This document shows positions 9,799-20,224 of a DNA stretch of 64,000 nt, piece by piece. The stretch is from positions 10,206,462-10,270,461 of the forward strand of contig CM059198.1 in NCBI GenBank assembly GCA_030323885.1, in the 5' to 3' direction. A program made the position numbers and the translations under genes. The DNA comes from Branchipolynoe longqiensis (Eukaryota > Annelida > Polychaeta > Phyllodocida > Polynoidae). Position 1 is the first letter of the stretch, and each line of letters opens with the position of its first letter. The notes below the pieces were generated by a model, which made no database searches, had not been told where the DNA came from, and was given only the letters and a program-made list of their open reading frames with translations.

Positions 9799-10142
9799 CC
9801 AGACGGGGTGGCCGAGTGGGTTGGAGCATCCGTCTCCCGTGCTGATAGATCGTGGGGTCGTGGGTTCGAGTACCGGTCGAGTCAAACCAATGACTTTAAA
9901 ATTGATACTTGTCGCTTCCTAGCCAGGTGCTTGGCATTATTAGGATAGGGCAAGGACTGGTGTGCGCAGTGTCAGGATAATGTGACTGAGTGGGATATCA
10001 GGTCATGGTGCCAGCGGCCTGGTTTCCCAGTGGGACAGCACTATAAAGTCGCCATGAGTGCTCACTGTCACAAGTCGGTACCCATCCTGATATGACCTTA
10101 GATGTTGCTAGGATGTAAAACAACAACAAACAAACAAACAAA
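9799..10142 (+). mobile_element. SINE-A full-length copy, Leu-like head
   Basis: Complete from CAGACGGGGTGGCCGAGTGG through the tail CAACAACAAACAAACAAAC. Confidence 0.88.
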
Positions 10143-10835
10143 CTAAAAAGCTACAGTTGACTCATATTGTAGGTGGGAGTGATTGTATTATGATTGCCAT
10201 GGAAACCTAATTTTTTGTTATCAGTTTTGATAAGCTGGAGTGATTTTCCATACAAAGAAGAATGTTGGTGTGAAGGTTGATCAGGCTGATCATTAATAAA
10301 GAAACTACAAAGAAATGTTCTTATAATTAGTCTATTTATCAGTCCTAAATAAGGCACTTCTCTAATGCATTAGCTAATAACAAAAGATCTGAAATTCAAC
10401 ACCCTTCAAATGCACATATCTCACTCAATTTTTGGAATATCTTAAAAATTCAAAAAGCATATTGCTTTTGAATCATTGGAGCTTCCAATAAAATTATAAT
10501 TTGAATGTTTGGAATAATTTGAAAATTTTAGTAGGGTACCTAACTATGAAAGTAACCACAGGTGCATTCTGTTACCAGGGTCATAGCTAGGCGTACGCGC
10601 GTACGCAAAAACGTCCACATCGTTTTGTCCAAAAAAAGATTTATAAAAAAATAAAAAAGAGAGAGACAGAGAGAGAGAGAGGAAGCATGTAGTAGTCCGG
10701 AGTGTCGAAAACTCAAGTATAGAATGTGTAAAATCCGCCAGCTCAAGCTTAAGCGGCCCCCTTAAACCCCCTGCCGAAATTAGGAGTACACATCGTTAAA
10801 GGTCTAGCTATGCCCAAGGTTACAAGTTGTTAGTC
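10143..10835 (+). other. unassigned AT-rich sequence
   Basis: Mostly AT-rich with a GAGA-rich stretch at about 10655-10685. A segment around 10200-10270 (GATAAGCTGGAGTGATTTTCC) repeats diverged DNA at about 9695-9725. No gene is seen. Confidence 0.35.
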
Positions 10836-10837
10836 TA

Positions 10838-10897
10838 CCCATCCTGATATGACCTGAGATGCTGCCAGGACGTGAAACTCCAACAAACAAACAAAAC
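10838..10897 (+). mobile_element. SINE-A tail fragment
   Basis: ATCCTGATATGACCTGAGAT through CAACAAACAAACAAAAC only. Confidence 0.65.
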
Positions 10898-11359
10898 CGC
10901 TATTTGTAAGATGACCACCACGTGACTCCGACTCTGCTACTTTCAGCCAAAAGGCCGTCCGAGTCGGTCCGACTAAAAGACGAGCCCGCCCGATCCAAGA
11001 TGGCCGACACATCCGGGGCCGACCCGGCAGCCACGTCACGTGGGCTCCAGTGGCCAATCACCATCCTCGTTTTATGGACGTTTCGACTATGGATGACGAT
11101 ATGACAGCGATGTGTACACTGTATGGTGACGTCAGAACTCTGTGATGTTTTGAAGCGGTGAATCCGTCCGCCTTGTTAGACCCTGTGTGATATAAATGTA
11201 TCAGAAGCGAAGCGTTTGTATTAAAGCCTACAACATTCCCGCAACCTTAGGTATATAGATATATGCTGTTACCATGGTGCCGGTGACTGTCTGGAAGACG
11301 ACAGCTGAAGACTGTCGCTATGAGCTCACCCAGCGCACCTACAGCGCCCCTTGAGTGGT

Positions 11360-12265
11360 CGAGGGGAAGCGTTGGAAGCAGTGTGTTCAGAGTCATGGTG
11401 ACAGTTGTGCCACCTGCCAAGTGCAGCCTCCCCCTGTTAAACTGCATCGCTTGGGTGATCATGGGTGAGCGTTGGAAGCAGTGTGTGCAGAGTTGGGGTG
11501 ACAGTGGCGCCACCTGACAAGTGCGGCGCCCACCTGTAAAATGGCGCCGCTTGGATGATTTTGGGTGAGCGTTTGAAGGAGTGTGTGTAGGGTTGTGGTA
11601 ACAGTGGTGTCACCTGCCAAGTGTAGCCTCCCCCTGTCAAACTGCACCGCTTAGGTGATCGTGGGTGAGCGTTGGAAGGAGTGTGTGTAGAGTTGTGGTA
11701 ACAGTGGCGCCACCTGCCGAGTGCAGCCTCCCCTTGTCAAACTGCACCGCTTGGGTGATCGTGGGTGGGCGTTGGAAGGAGTGTGTGTAGAGTTGTGATA
11801 ACAGTGGTGCCACCTGCCGAGTGTGGTGTCCCCCTGTCAAACGGCGTCGCTTGGGTGATCATGGGTGGGCATTGGAAGCAGTGCGTGCAGAGTCAGGGTG
11901 GGGTGACAGTGGTGCCACCTGCCGAGTGTGGTGTCCCCCTGTCAAACGGCGCCGCTTGGGTGATCATGGGTGAGCATTGGAAGCAGTGCGTGCAGAGTCG
12001 GGGTGGGGTGACAGTGGTGCCACGTGCCGAGTGTGGTGTCCCCCTGTCAAACGGCGCCGCTTGAGTGATCATGGGTGAGCATTGGAAGCAGTGCGTGCAG
12101 AGTCGGGGTGGGGTGACAGTGGTGCCACCTGCCGAGTGTGGTGTCCACCTGTCAAACGGCACCGCTTAGGTGATCATGGGTGAGCGTTGGAAGCAGTGTG
12201 TGCAGGGTCGGGGTGGGGTGACAGTGGCGCCACCTGCCGATCACAGCCTCCGCCTGTCAAAGCAG
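11360..12265 (+). repeat. ~100-105-bp minisatellite, about nine copies
   Basis: The unit runs GTGATCATGGGTGAGCGTTG, GAAGCAGTGTGTGCAGAGT, GACAGTGGCGCCACCTGCC, GTCAAACGGCGCCGCTTGG. Early copies are about 100 bases. Later ones (from about 11880) carry an extra GGGGTG giving about 105. All overlapping open frames here are produced by the array. Confidence 0.9.
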
Positions 12266-12547
12266 TGAGTGTATGCAGTGTATGCAGAGTTGGGGTGACA
12301 GTGGCTTCACCTGTCGATCGTCATCGACACCATTCACAAAGTTGGGACTTAAATCCGATCCTGAATACGGAATGTTACTTTCTCACTTTCAGGTGAAACA
12401 GCTGCGGAGATCACTCGAGACAATTTCACTTTGTTTTTGTTGGGAGGGGGGGGGGAAGCAAAGGTCTGCATTATCGCCCAGTGTCTGCGTTCACTCTGCT
12501 CCCAGCACACCGAGGCTGCAGCGGCTAATGTAATCCATATAATTATA

Positions 12548-12897
12548 AAGTTGCATAGTCCGATGGATTTGAGTTTGTGTCATTTCTGAGATAAATATAT
12601 AAGGTTGATCGTTATAATCTACCTTTCTTTAGTTTGAAGTGACTTTTTTTTTAATGGCTAACTTTTAGGATATTTGAAGTGAAAACATATCAAATTAATT
12701 TTGGCAATCATGGCAAAACTCTGACACCATAGGCTTCTGTAGTAACAGATTATATTAAATTGGCTCGGTATTCTGATCTATGTAGTGACAAATATTTGAG
12801 AAGTGCGCCGACATCTAATGTAGATATGTAGAATCAAATATAGATCACTGTTTTGGTTTTGGACATTTTTAATTTTATCGGACTATACAGCTTTAAA
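12548..12897 (+). mobile_element. M-family MITE, complete copy (~350 bp)
   Basis: It runs from TAAAGTTGCATAGTCCGATG to CGGACTATACAGCTTTA. It has no insertion, so it gives the best view of the family: 20-base TIRs and a non-coding interior. It abuts a second, inverted copy. Confidence 0.85.
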
Positions 12898-13552
12898 GTT
12901 GCATAAACCGATAAAATCATCAAATTTTTTAAAAGCAAAAGACTTTTCTACAATTGAACCTACATATCCAATTAAGACACTAAGATCTTGCTGCACCGAA
13001 TGGTTTACTGAGTCACTATAATTTGTTTGTTTGTTGTTGTTTTACGTCCTAGCAACATCTAAGGTCATATCAGGACGGGTACCGACTTGTGACAGTGTGC
13101 ACTCATGGCGACTTTATAGTGCTGTCCCACTGGGAAACCAGGCCGCCGGCACCATGACCTGGTATCCCACTCAGTCACATTATCCTGACACTGAGCACAC
13201 CAGTCCTTGCCCTATCCTAATAATGCCGAGCGCCTGACTAGGAAGCAACAAGTGTCAATTTTAAAGTCATTGGTTTGACTCGACCGGGACTCGAACCCAC
13301 GACCCCACGATCTACCAGCACGGAGTCACTATAATGGAACCTGTTATTGCTGAGGACAATGGGATCCAGAGTTTTAACAGGCATGCCTAAATTAATTTCA
13401 TAATGTTTGCACTTCAAATATCTCCCAAGTTAGTCATTTTAAATCAAAGTTACTTCAAAAGAAAGTATTGTAGACCACACTGATGAACCTAATATATTTA
13501 TCTCAGAAACTGACGTAAGCTCAAAATCATCGGCATACCCAACTTTTATTAG
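12893..13552 (-). mobile_element. M-family MITE, inverted copy interrupted by a SINE
   Basis: It starts at the shared TTTAAAGTTGCATAA junction and runs in the opposite direction to the 12548 copy. It ends near AAATCATCGGCATACCCAAC. A SINE-A with a 13-base target duplication is inserted at 13023-13322. Confidence 0.8.
13023..13322 (-). mobile_element. SINE-A with clear target-site duplication
   Basis: GAGTCACTATAAT occurs on both sides (13010-13022 and 13323-13335), marking an L1-type target-primed insertion into the MITE. The 300-base insert runs from the AACAAACAAAC tail to the CGTGCTGGTAG part of the head, so it is slightly 5'-truncated. Confidence 0.92.
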
Positions 13553-13702
13553 AACTGACCGCTACTATTCCTTCAGGGCGCTTAGACAAGACACTGACTC
13601 TCCCTCCCTATTTGAGAACAGGTATGCTGTAAGTTCGCTATTGTCAGTTCACAACATTTTCAACTGCCTAGGATTAAAATACAATCGAGGAAGGACAACG
13701 CA

Positions 13703-14240
13703 GCCCTGCGTCACGTGACATCCCTACATCACGTGACAGCCATGCGTCATGTGACATACATATGTCACGTGACAGCCCTGCGTCTCGTGACAGCTCTACA
13801 TCACATGACATCCCTGCTTCAAGTGAAATACCTACGTCACGTGACAGCCCGGCGTCGCGTGACAATTCTATGTCACTTGACATCCCTGTGTCATGTGACA
13901 GCGCTGCGCCACACAACAGCCCTGGATTATGTGAAAGCCCTGCGTCACGTGACAGCTATATATCATGTGACGCAGGCTGTCACATGACAGCTCTGCATCA
14001 TGTGGCAGTTATATGTCTAGTGACAGCCCTGCATCACTTGACAGTTCTACGTCACGTGATATCCATGTGTCACGTGACAGCCCTGCATCACGTGACAGCC
14101 CTGCATCACGTGACATCCCTGCGTCACGTGACAGCCCTGCGTCATGTGACATCCCTGCGTCACTTGACAGCCCTGCATCTCGTGACAGCCCTGCACTACG
14201 TGACATCCCTCCCTGCATCACGTGACAGCTCTATGTCACG
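13703..14240 (+). repeat. 18-bp CACGTGA minisatellite
   Basis: About 30 copies of an 18-base unit (CCCTGCGTCACGTGACAG) with scattered point changes. The core TCACGTGA is palindromic and is intact in about eleven units. Because 18 is a multiple of three and the unit lacks stops in several frames, long open frames (SRDSPA-type repeats) appear on both strands; they are not genes. Confidence 0.92.
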
Positions 14241-14550
14241 GGACAGCACAGCCTCTCACCAGAATGACTCCCAACTGGACCTACAGCAATTATTGTCGAG
14301 CACCCGGACGCGTTTTGAAATGCAAGTCTGTTGCAGAACAAAAAATGCCCAGTTTTAGTATATATATAATTATACACCCACAAACGATGTCTTACTCAGC
14401 CTGTCATTATACTCAACTCGTACTGACGTCGTCAATGTCCATCACGCCTTCTCTAGTTCTCATGGCAAACTCACCTTGTAAAATGTTCAAGTCACTTACA
14501 ACAAACATTGGCAGTCTGTAAACTTTGCTTTTCTATCCCCACCCTTTTTT

Positions 14551-14776
14551 TTGGTAAATTAGTTGATTAAGCAGGTGAAATTTCAATCATGGACGATTGG
14601 TCTTCCTCATTCCACTGCTCCTTGCCCTATCCTAATAATGCCGAGCGCCTGGCTAGGAAGTGACAAGTATCAATTTTTAAGCCATTGGTTTGACTCGACC
14701 AGGGTTCGAATCCATGATCCCACGATCTACCAGAATGGGAGACGGACGCTCAACTCATTCGGCCATCCCGTCTGGT
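14551..14776 (-). mobile_element. SINE-A short form with the alternative tail
   Basis: TTAGTTGATTAAGCAGGTG, GGTCTTCCTCATTCCACTGC, then the body and CGGCCATCCCGTCTGG. It is the same short form as at 2638. Confidence 0.82.
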
Positions 14777-14913
14777 TACTTGAATGATTTGTGCAACGTG
14801 AGGTGAGATTGTTGACAAAAAGAAGCGCATACGCACTGCTAAACGCTCTCATGTACATCCTGCACAGCGTTTGTGGACGGAACTGCTTTAGCAACGTCGT
14901 CCCAAGAAGAAGG

Positions 14914-15130
14914 AAAAAGCTTGTTTTATTTAACGAGCCTTTACAGCGCATTGATTTTTATCACCGGCTATTGGACGTCAAACACATGGTCATTCTGACA
15001 TTTCTTTGGAGGAAACCCGCTGCCGCCACATAGGCTGCTCTTTCCAATAAGCAGCACTGGGTATTTTATATGCATTTTCCCACAGACAGGACAGCACATA
15101 CCATCATCTTTTGATGAACCAGTTGTGGAC
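14914..15130 (+). mobile_element. fragment of a mollusc-type SINE-like repeat
   Basis: CTTGTTTTATTTAACGAGCC, GGCTATTGGACGTCAAACAC, GGAGGAAACCCGCTGCCGCC and TTTTATATGCATTTTCCCAC are, as I recall, the conserved middle of a SINE-like repeat very common in mollusc genomes. The tRNA-derived end is missing. A second fragment lies at 50266-50435. The taxonomic attribution is from memory and unverified. Confidence 0.6.
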
Positions 15131-15168
15131 GACTGGTTGAGCAATGTTGAGCCATGCGTGAGTAGATT

Positions 15169-15752
15169 AAAGATTCACCCCGTCCTTGCAGTAGGGGTGA
15201 AAAACAACCCGTTAGAAAAAGTGGCGAAAATTGGGTAAATGAAATGGCCAGATTAATTCTTAATTTAAGAAGCAAAATATATTCTTCATATACATTTTCA
15301 TATTCACCCACTACTGTTGACTTGAAAAATATAATAAAACATGTAGTTTAATGACCGTTAAAAGTGAAATTGACAGAATTCTATCGTTGCCATCTTGTCT
15401 TTGTGCATTCTCTCCCATTTCACCCACTCTGTGCCAATATAAGTAGTCATTTGAAATTGGAACCAGGAATTCCACTTCCTGTTCCATACTGAAGCAATTT
15501 TCGCCCATATTTAGACTATATATATATATATATTTTGTTTGTACATTAGTTGTTTAAACAGGGGAAATTTCAGTCGCAGACGACTGGTCTTCCTCATTCC
15601 ACTGCTCCTTGCCGTATCCTAATAATGCTGAGTGCCTGGCTAGGAAGCGACAAGTATCAATTTTTATGTCATTGGTTTGACTCGAGCAGGATTCGAACCC
15701 ACGATCCCTATGTTGTCATTCACCCCCTACTGCAAGTGCTGGGTGAATCTTG
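15169..15752 (+). mobile_element. TIR element (family F), copy 1, with SINE inside
   Basis: The left end is AAGATTCACCCCGTCC then TTGCAGTAGGGGTGAA. The right end is TTCACCCCCTACTGCAAGTG then CTGGGTGAATCTT, an inverted repeat of over 30 bases. SINE-A (15538-15712) is inserted near the right end. Related copies lie at 57040-57458 and 57459-57850. Confidence 0.75.
15538..15712 (-). mobile_element. SINE-A short form inside element F
   Basis: It begins with the alternative tail (TAGTTGTTTAAACAGGGGAA, GGTCTTCCTCATTCCACTGC) and stops in the head after CGAACCCACGATCCC, where element F resumes. Confidence 0.78.
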
Positions 15753-15756
15753 TATC

Positions 15757-16148
15757 TAATGCCTGAGATACAAGCACATATCGCTCACCTGGTAACCATT
15801 TATAATATACACAAGGCAGACAGTGCGTTTCCTATGTTACTGTTACTATCTATGTATTAAAGTTGTACCTAGAAAATATGGTGTACATACATGCCTTATT
15901 GACCGATCATAGTTTTGTGTTATTCGAAAAAAAAAAATTTTAATTTTCTTTTCTAAAAACTGATTCTGGTCTAACATATAAGGTTCCCCTTGTATACCTT
16001 CGTTAGTACTTCCTGCAGTTACAATTGGGAGATAAGGTGGATGGATGACCTACCCAAGCCATACCAAACGCAGCCCCTGGTGGTTATTTGTCCAACTTAT
16101 TTTCGGTGTCGAATGCTTTATAAACAAATTTAATTTAAACAAAATTAA
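15757..16148 (+). other. unassigned spacer
   Basis: AT-rich sequence with no recognised repeat or gene. Confidence 0.35.
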
Positions 16149-16392
16149 ACCGAGGGCCAGACAGTCGGGAGGCGGTGGGAGGAGGCCGGACAAGCGGGGA
16201 CCGGCAAGAGGGTGAGGGGACCGCCGGGAGTTGGGTCGGTGGGAGGAAGCCGGCCAGGCGGGAGACGGCGGGAGGGGGCCCGGCAGGCGGGGGGCCGGCG
16301 TGAGGGGGCCGGGCAAGCAGGGGGGGGGGGGGGTCAGGCGGGAGCTGGCCGGAGGGACCCGGCAGGAGGGTCCTCTGGAGTCTCCCGGGGCA
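16149..16392 (+). repeat. G-rich degenerate minisatellite
   Basis: Repeats of GGGAGG, GGCCGG and CGGGCAAGC words, including an unbroken G run at about 16319-16334. The plus strand has many closely spaced G runs. Proline-rich frames on the minus strand are a composition effect. Confidence 0.75.
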
Positions 16393-16494
16393 AATCGAGT
16401 CACCCCCACCCCCGGCACGCCTCAACTTCGCACTATTTTCCTATGTATTTGCCTTTTGCATGTATTTTGATTGTCTATGTAGGTATTGATGGTG

Positions 16495-16523
16495 TATATA
16501 TATATACATATATATATATATAT
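16495..16523 (+). repeat. TA microsatellite
   Basis: A short alternating (TA)n tract with one CA interruption. Confidence 0.7.
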
Positions 16524-16702
16524 GGCAGATCGCACTAAAATTAAACCCGCCTGAAAAGAAACTGTTGTATTATTATAGAAAGAACGAATTATCCATCTGC
16601 TTAAATACATTGTGAATAAATAAGAGTTCTAATTCACGACAATTCTTAAATCGACTCTATGTCAATTCTTTTAACTTATAAGGAAATAATCCATGCATTC
16701 AG

Positions 16703-17160
16703 GGGGCGTAATCGATTAATCGACTCGGGTCACCCGAGCCACTTTTTGGCGCATGCACACATCCTGCAGACTCGGGTCGAATAATCGAATACGCTTCTCC
16801 ACGCTCGGGGTGAAAAAAAAGGTGGCCTTTTTTTTTGTTTTTTAATAGCCAATATAATTACAGCAAAATAGGATTTAAATTGTTTTATGATGGCATAATT
16901 TAGTGATATTTCCATTTCATTAATCTATGTTATTACCAACAAAAAATATGTATGACTGGTATCGGTTGCTGTTATCCTGCAGGATGGTACCAGCGCAAAT
17001 GTGACGTCATCGCTCCTAGCCACCCTAGCCAAGAGGTGGGTTAGTGGGGTCGGGTTGTTTTGCACACGGCACGTGTATTTGTGGACTCCACTCGCGGTGT
17101 TCTATTTGGAATTCTGACGACTCGGGTGACCCGAGTCGCCTGGGTCGTGTTAATTGAGTA
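16703..17160 (+). mobile_element. TIR element with palindromic ends (ACTCGGGTCACCCGAG)
   Basis: The left end includes AATCGACTCGGGTCACCCGAG-like sequence. The right end includes ACTCGGGTGACCCGAGTCG followed by GTTAATTGAG, so the ends are inverted repeats that are each near-palindromic. The interior is non-coding. The class is unknown. Confidence 0.5.
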
Positions 17161-17327
17161 TGGCCACGGTGAACAAAAACCCTGCAGGAAGGAAGTCTGT
17201 CTGTGCAGAGAGTTCAGTTAGTTCTTCAATGACGTCTCACTGAGCTAAGTGATTGGAGCAACACAAGTACAATACTGGCGTCTCACTAAGGTACGTGCTG
17301 GATTCTACCAGCACACATATACTTCTA

Positions 17328-17676
17328 CCGGGCGCGGTGGCCGAATCGGTAGAGCACAGGCCTCGTGTGCGGAAGATCGCGAGTTCGCGAGTTCGCGAGT
17401 TCGCGTCCCGGTCGAGTCTAACCAATGACTTAAAAATTTATACTTGTCGCTTCCTAGCCTGGTGCTTGGCATTATTAGGATAGGGCAAGGACTGGTTAGC
17501 TCGGTGTCAGGATAATGTGACTGAGTGGGATATTGGGTCATGGTGCCGGCAGCCTGATTTCCCAGTGGGGCAGCACTATAAAATCGCCATGAGTGTGTAC
17601 TGTCACAAGTCGGTACCCATCCTGATATGACTTTAGATGTTGCTAGGATGTAAAGCAACAACAAACAAACAAACAC
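17328..17676 (+). mobile_element. SINE-A full-length copy, head-2 subfamily
   Basis: GGGCGCGGTGGCCGAATCGG head, with GAGTTCGCGA locally tandemly repeated near the B box, then the normal body and a CAACAACAAACAAACAAAC tail. Confidence 0.88.
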
Positions 17677-17731
17677 AGACACTTCTCAGCCATCAGGCTC
17701 TCGCTTCTTTGCATGCTTTGTTCATGAGTAG

Positions 17732-18357
17732 AGCCCCGTTCACACTGGGCAGTTAATTCGAATCATATAAATCGACTTGCCTAGTTTGACTCACATTCGC
17801 CGTGTGGACGCTATGCTAAAGCGATTTAGGGCTGAATCGATGCATCTAGTTCGCTTCAAATAAACCACCTCGCGAGATAGTATAGATGAAGCGATTTAGC
17901 TTAAATCGCCACAAGCGGCATGTGTGAACCCAACCGACTTACTTGAGGTGGATTAAGGTCATGACACACATGCGCAGTCGAGACCTTAGTTTGTTGACTT
18001 TCCGGTCGATCAAAAGTGCATATTATATAATTTGGTCTATGAACCTGCTAGAGGTGCACAGATAGTTTTTTCATCATTTATTTTTAGGGTTTCACTGCCC
18101 AGCAGAAGTTTTGACCGTTCCAAAACAATACGATTCAGTCGAAACAGATCTAGGTCGAACCCACACTCTCTAGTGCCGACGTCGACTAAGCGAAACTGGT
18201 GCTGGTTAGTCTTGACTTGCTCATGTGCAGATATCGATTTCCGCCTTAAATCGACGCAAAGCACTGCCCGTGTGAACGTGAAACACTTTCAAACTAAATC
18301 GAATCATATGATTTGCCTTGTCTAAATCGCTTTACATTTTCCCCGTGTGAACAGGGC
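17732..18357 (+). mobile_element. TTCACAC-type foldback element (T1), 626 bp
   Basis: The ends are AGCCCCGTTCACACTGGGC and, inverted, AGCCCTGTTCACACGGGG. The two outer thirds are made of recurring words (TAAATCG, CGATTTA, TCGAATCATA) arranged as inverted copies. The middle (about 17990-18210) is less repetitive and is shared with T2 and T3 (GTTTCACTGCCCAGCAGAAG). Confidence 0.75.
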
Positions 18358-18407
18358 TTTAGTTTCTGGCATTCCAGCAAACCGGAAGTGTGTGTCCCTG
18401 CCAGGCC

Positions 18408-18726
18408 TGGGGGCGCGTTCAGGGTACGCCTCCGAGTCGACTCCAAGATGGCTCCGACACGCCTTTTTGACTTATTTGCATTCAGGGTGCACCTCCGAGT
18501 CGTCTCGGAGGTGTCTCCCTTTTTAGACAGGAGACAAAAAGCGTCTCGAAAATGGCCGCCAAATTCAGTGCTTTCAGCCAATCAGAGCTCTTCTTTTCAT
18601 TTGCAAATGGCTGAACCCTATGGAGGCTGCCATTTTTGAGGCCTCCACCAGCTAAAGTCGTTAAAACTAGCATGATGTCAGGAATATCTCCGACGCGCCT
18701 CCAAGGCATACCTTGAATGCGGCCCT
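18408..18726 (+). mobile_element. element L, copy 1 (ends GCGTTCAGGGTACGCC)
   Basis: The left end is GCGTTCAGGGTACGCCTCCG. The right end is GGCATACCTTGAATGCGGCC, its imperfect inverse. Inside are CCGAGTCG words and CAATCAGAGCTCTTCTTTTC. A second copy is at 44824-45136. Confidence 0.7.
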
Positions 18727-19200
18727 TGCCTCACCTCGATGGATACAAGTTATGACAAGATACACCACTCAGCTCAGCGCTTTCCCGTGAAATACAGATG
18801 CAGTGGCACCATCCCAAAGCAAAAAAAGGTGCACATTAACTTAGATATAGGTGTCCTTATCAAAATTGCCTTCTCGTCTCGCATACTAGTTGCATTTCTT
18901 CACAGATCCAATGAAATCTTTTTTCAATACACCATAAATAATAATAATACCGACCCACCCTCTGGGGAGGCTTAGGTCTAACAAGCGTATAGATAGATAC
19001 CACAGAGGATTTCGCCAAAATCCAACAACCGGAAACGGAAATAGGCCTCTATGGGCGCCGCCATTTGTAAACTCCTGTTGAATAACATCCAAATCCAGCA
19101 AACGGAAACTAAAATCGCTCGTCGAACTTCGGTCCACAGCAATCAGGGTGGACGACAGCTATTGGTTAATAATATATCAAAACAAATGCCCACTGCCATA
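18727..19200 (+). other. unassigned sequence
   Basis: No gene or recognised repeat. An ATAATAATA stretch occurs at about 18938-18950. Confidence 0.35.
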
Positions 19201-19330
19201 GACTTTGCCGATACGTGCAGTTCAAAACTTAGTTTATTCAAAATTAAAAGAAATAAATAACAATTTGGCATAAACATGGATGCATAAATGAAATATTAAT
19301 AGTTTACTCCGCGGAAACGACGGCCGTATT
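19201..19330 (+). repeat. fragment related to the ~205-bp U unit
   Basis: TTATTCAAAATTAAAAG preceded by GATACGTGCAGTTC, and a later ACATGGATGCAT stretch. Both recur at 59165-59270, and the first part resembles the U-element unit at 21.1-21.9 kb. The boundaries are unclear. Confidence 0.4.
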
Positions 19331-19700
19331 CATGTCACCCGAGTTGATAGAATTTCAAATCAAACACAGCGAGTGGAGTAAAACAAAAATCATAAAATAC
19401 TTTGCTGTAGTTATATCGGTGGGTCGGACCTAAGCATTGCTTATTCATATTATTGTTTTCATTATTAATATTAGGAGATAATACACTATAACTGTCATAC
19501 ATTGTCTCCGATGGTACATCAGTGAGGGTGGGCTAGGGAACCAGTCCCCTTGTTTCAATGGTACAGCAGTCAGGCTGGGCTAGGGGAGGGGACCTGTCCA
19601 ATTGCTGTGGCGCCACTGCATGATTATTTCAGAAATTCCTATATCAAAGCGCTGAGTGGGGCATTTTGTCATACATTGTCATTGGCGATTCGAAGGACCT
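19331..19700 (+). other. unassigned spacer
   Basis: No gene or recognised repeat family. Two partial copies of CAGTGAGGGTGGGCTAGGG / CAGTCAGGCTGGGCTAGGG suggest a small local duplication at 19520-19580. Confidence 0.35.
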
Positions 19701-19705
19701 CAACT

Positions 19706-20044
19706 GTTTGTTTGTTGTTGTTTTACGTCCTAGCAACATATAAGGTCATATCAGGATGGGTACTGACTTATGACAGTGCACACTCATGGCGACTTTATAG
19801 TGCTGTCCCACTGGGAAACCAGGCCGCCGGCACCATGACCTGGTATCCCACTCAGTCACATTATCCTGACACTGAGCTCACCAGTCCTTGCCCTATCCTA
19901 ATAATGCCGAGCGCCAGGCTAGGAAGTGAAAAGTATCAATGTCTAAGTCATTGGTTTGACTCGATCAGGATTTGAACCCACGATCCCACGATCTACCAGC
20001 ACGGGAGACGGACGCTCTAACTCATTTGGCCATCCCGTCTGGTC
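19706..20044 (-). mobile_element. SINE-A full-length copy
   Basis: It runs from GTTTGTTTGTTGTTGTTTTAC to CATTTGGCCATCCCGTCTGG (minus-strand Leu-like head), complete at about 339 bases. CCTCAACTGT flanks both sides (about 19697-19706 and 20046-20055) as a likely target duplication. Confidence 0.9.
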
Positions 20045-20224
20045 ACCTCAACTGTGAGCTGACTTTCAAGCAAGTTTGTGCTGACAGAGCCCGGTGAAGT
20101 TAGTCCCCGACCTATATTTCTGCTGTGGATTGCGATGATTGCCAGGCTGAAAAACATGTATATTATTATGCACTGGTTATTCACAGAGATCCTCTGCGAA
20201 TTATAGCCAGCAATACTGTAATTC

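Noticed and set aside
13674..14358. Open frames of 70-198 codons on both strands reading SRDSPA-type repeats
   Set aside because: These are products of the 18-bp minisatellite, whose unit length is a multiple of three; several frames and both strands are open at once.
16050..16538. Proline/glycine-rich protein frames
   Set aside because: They arise from a G-rich repeat and appear on both strands; no start context, domain or conserved segment.
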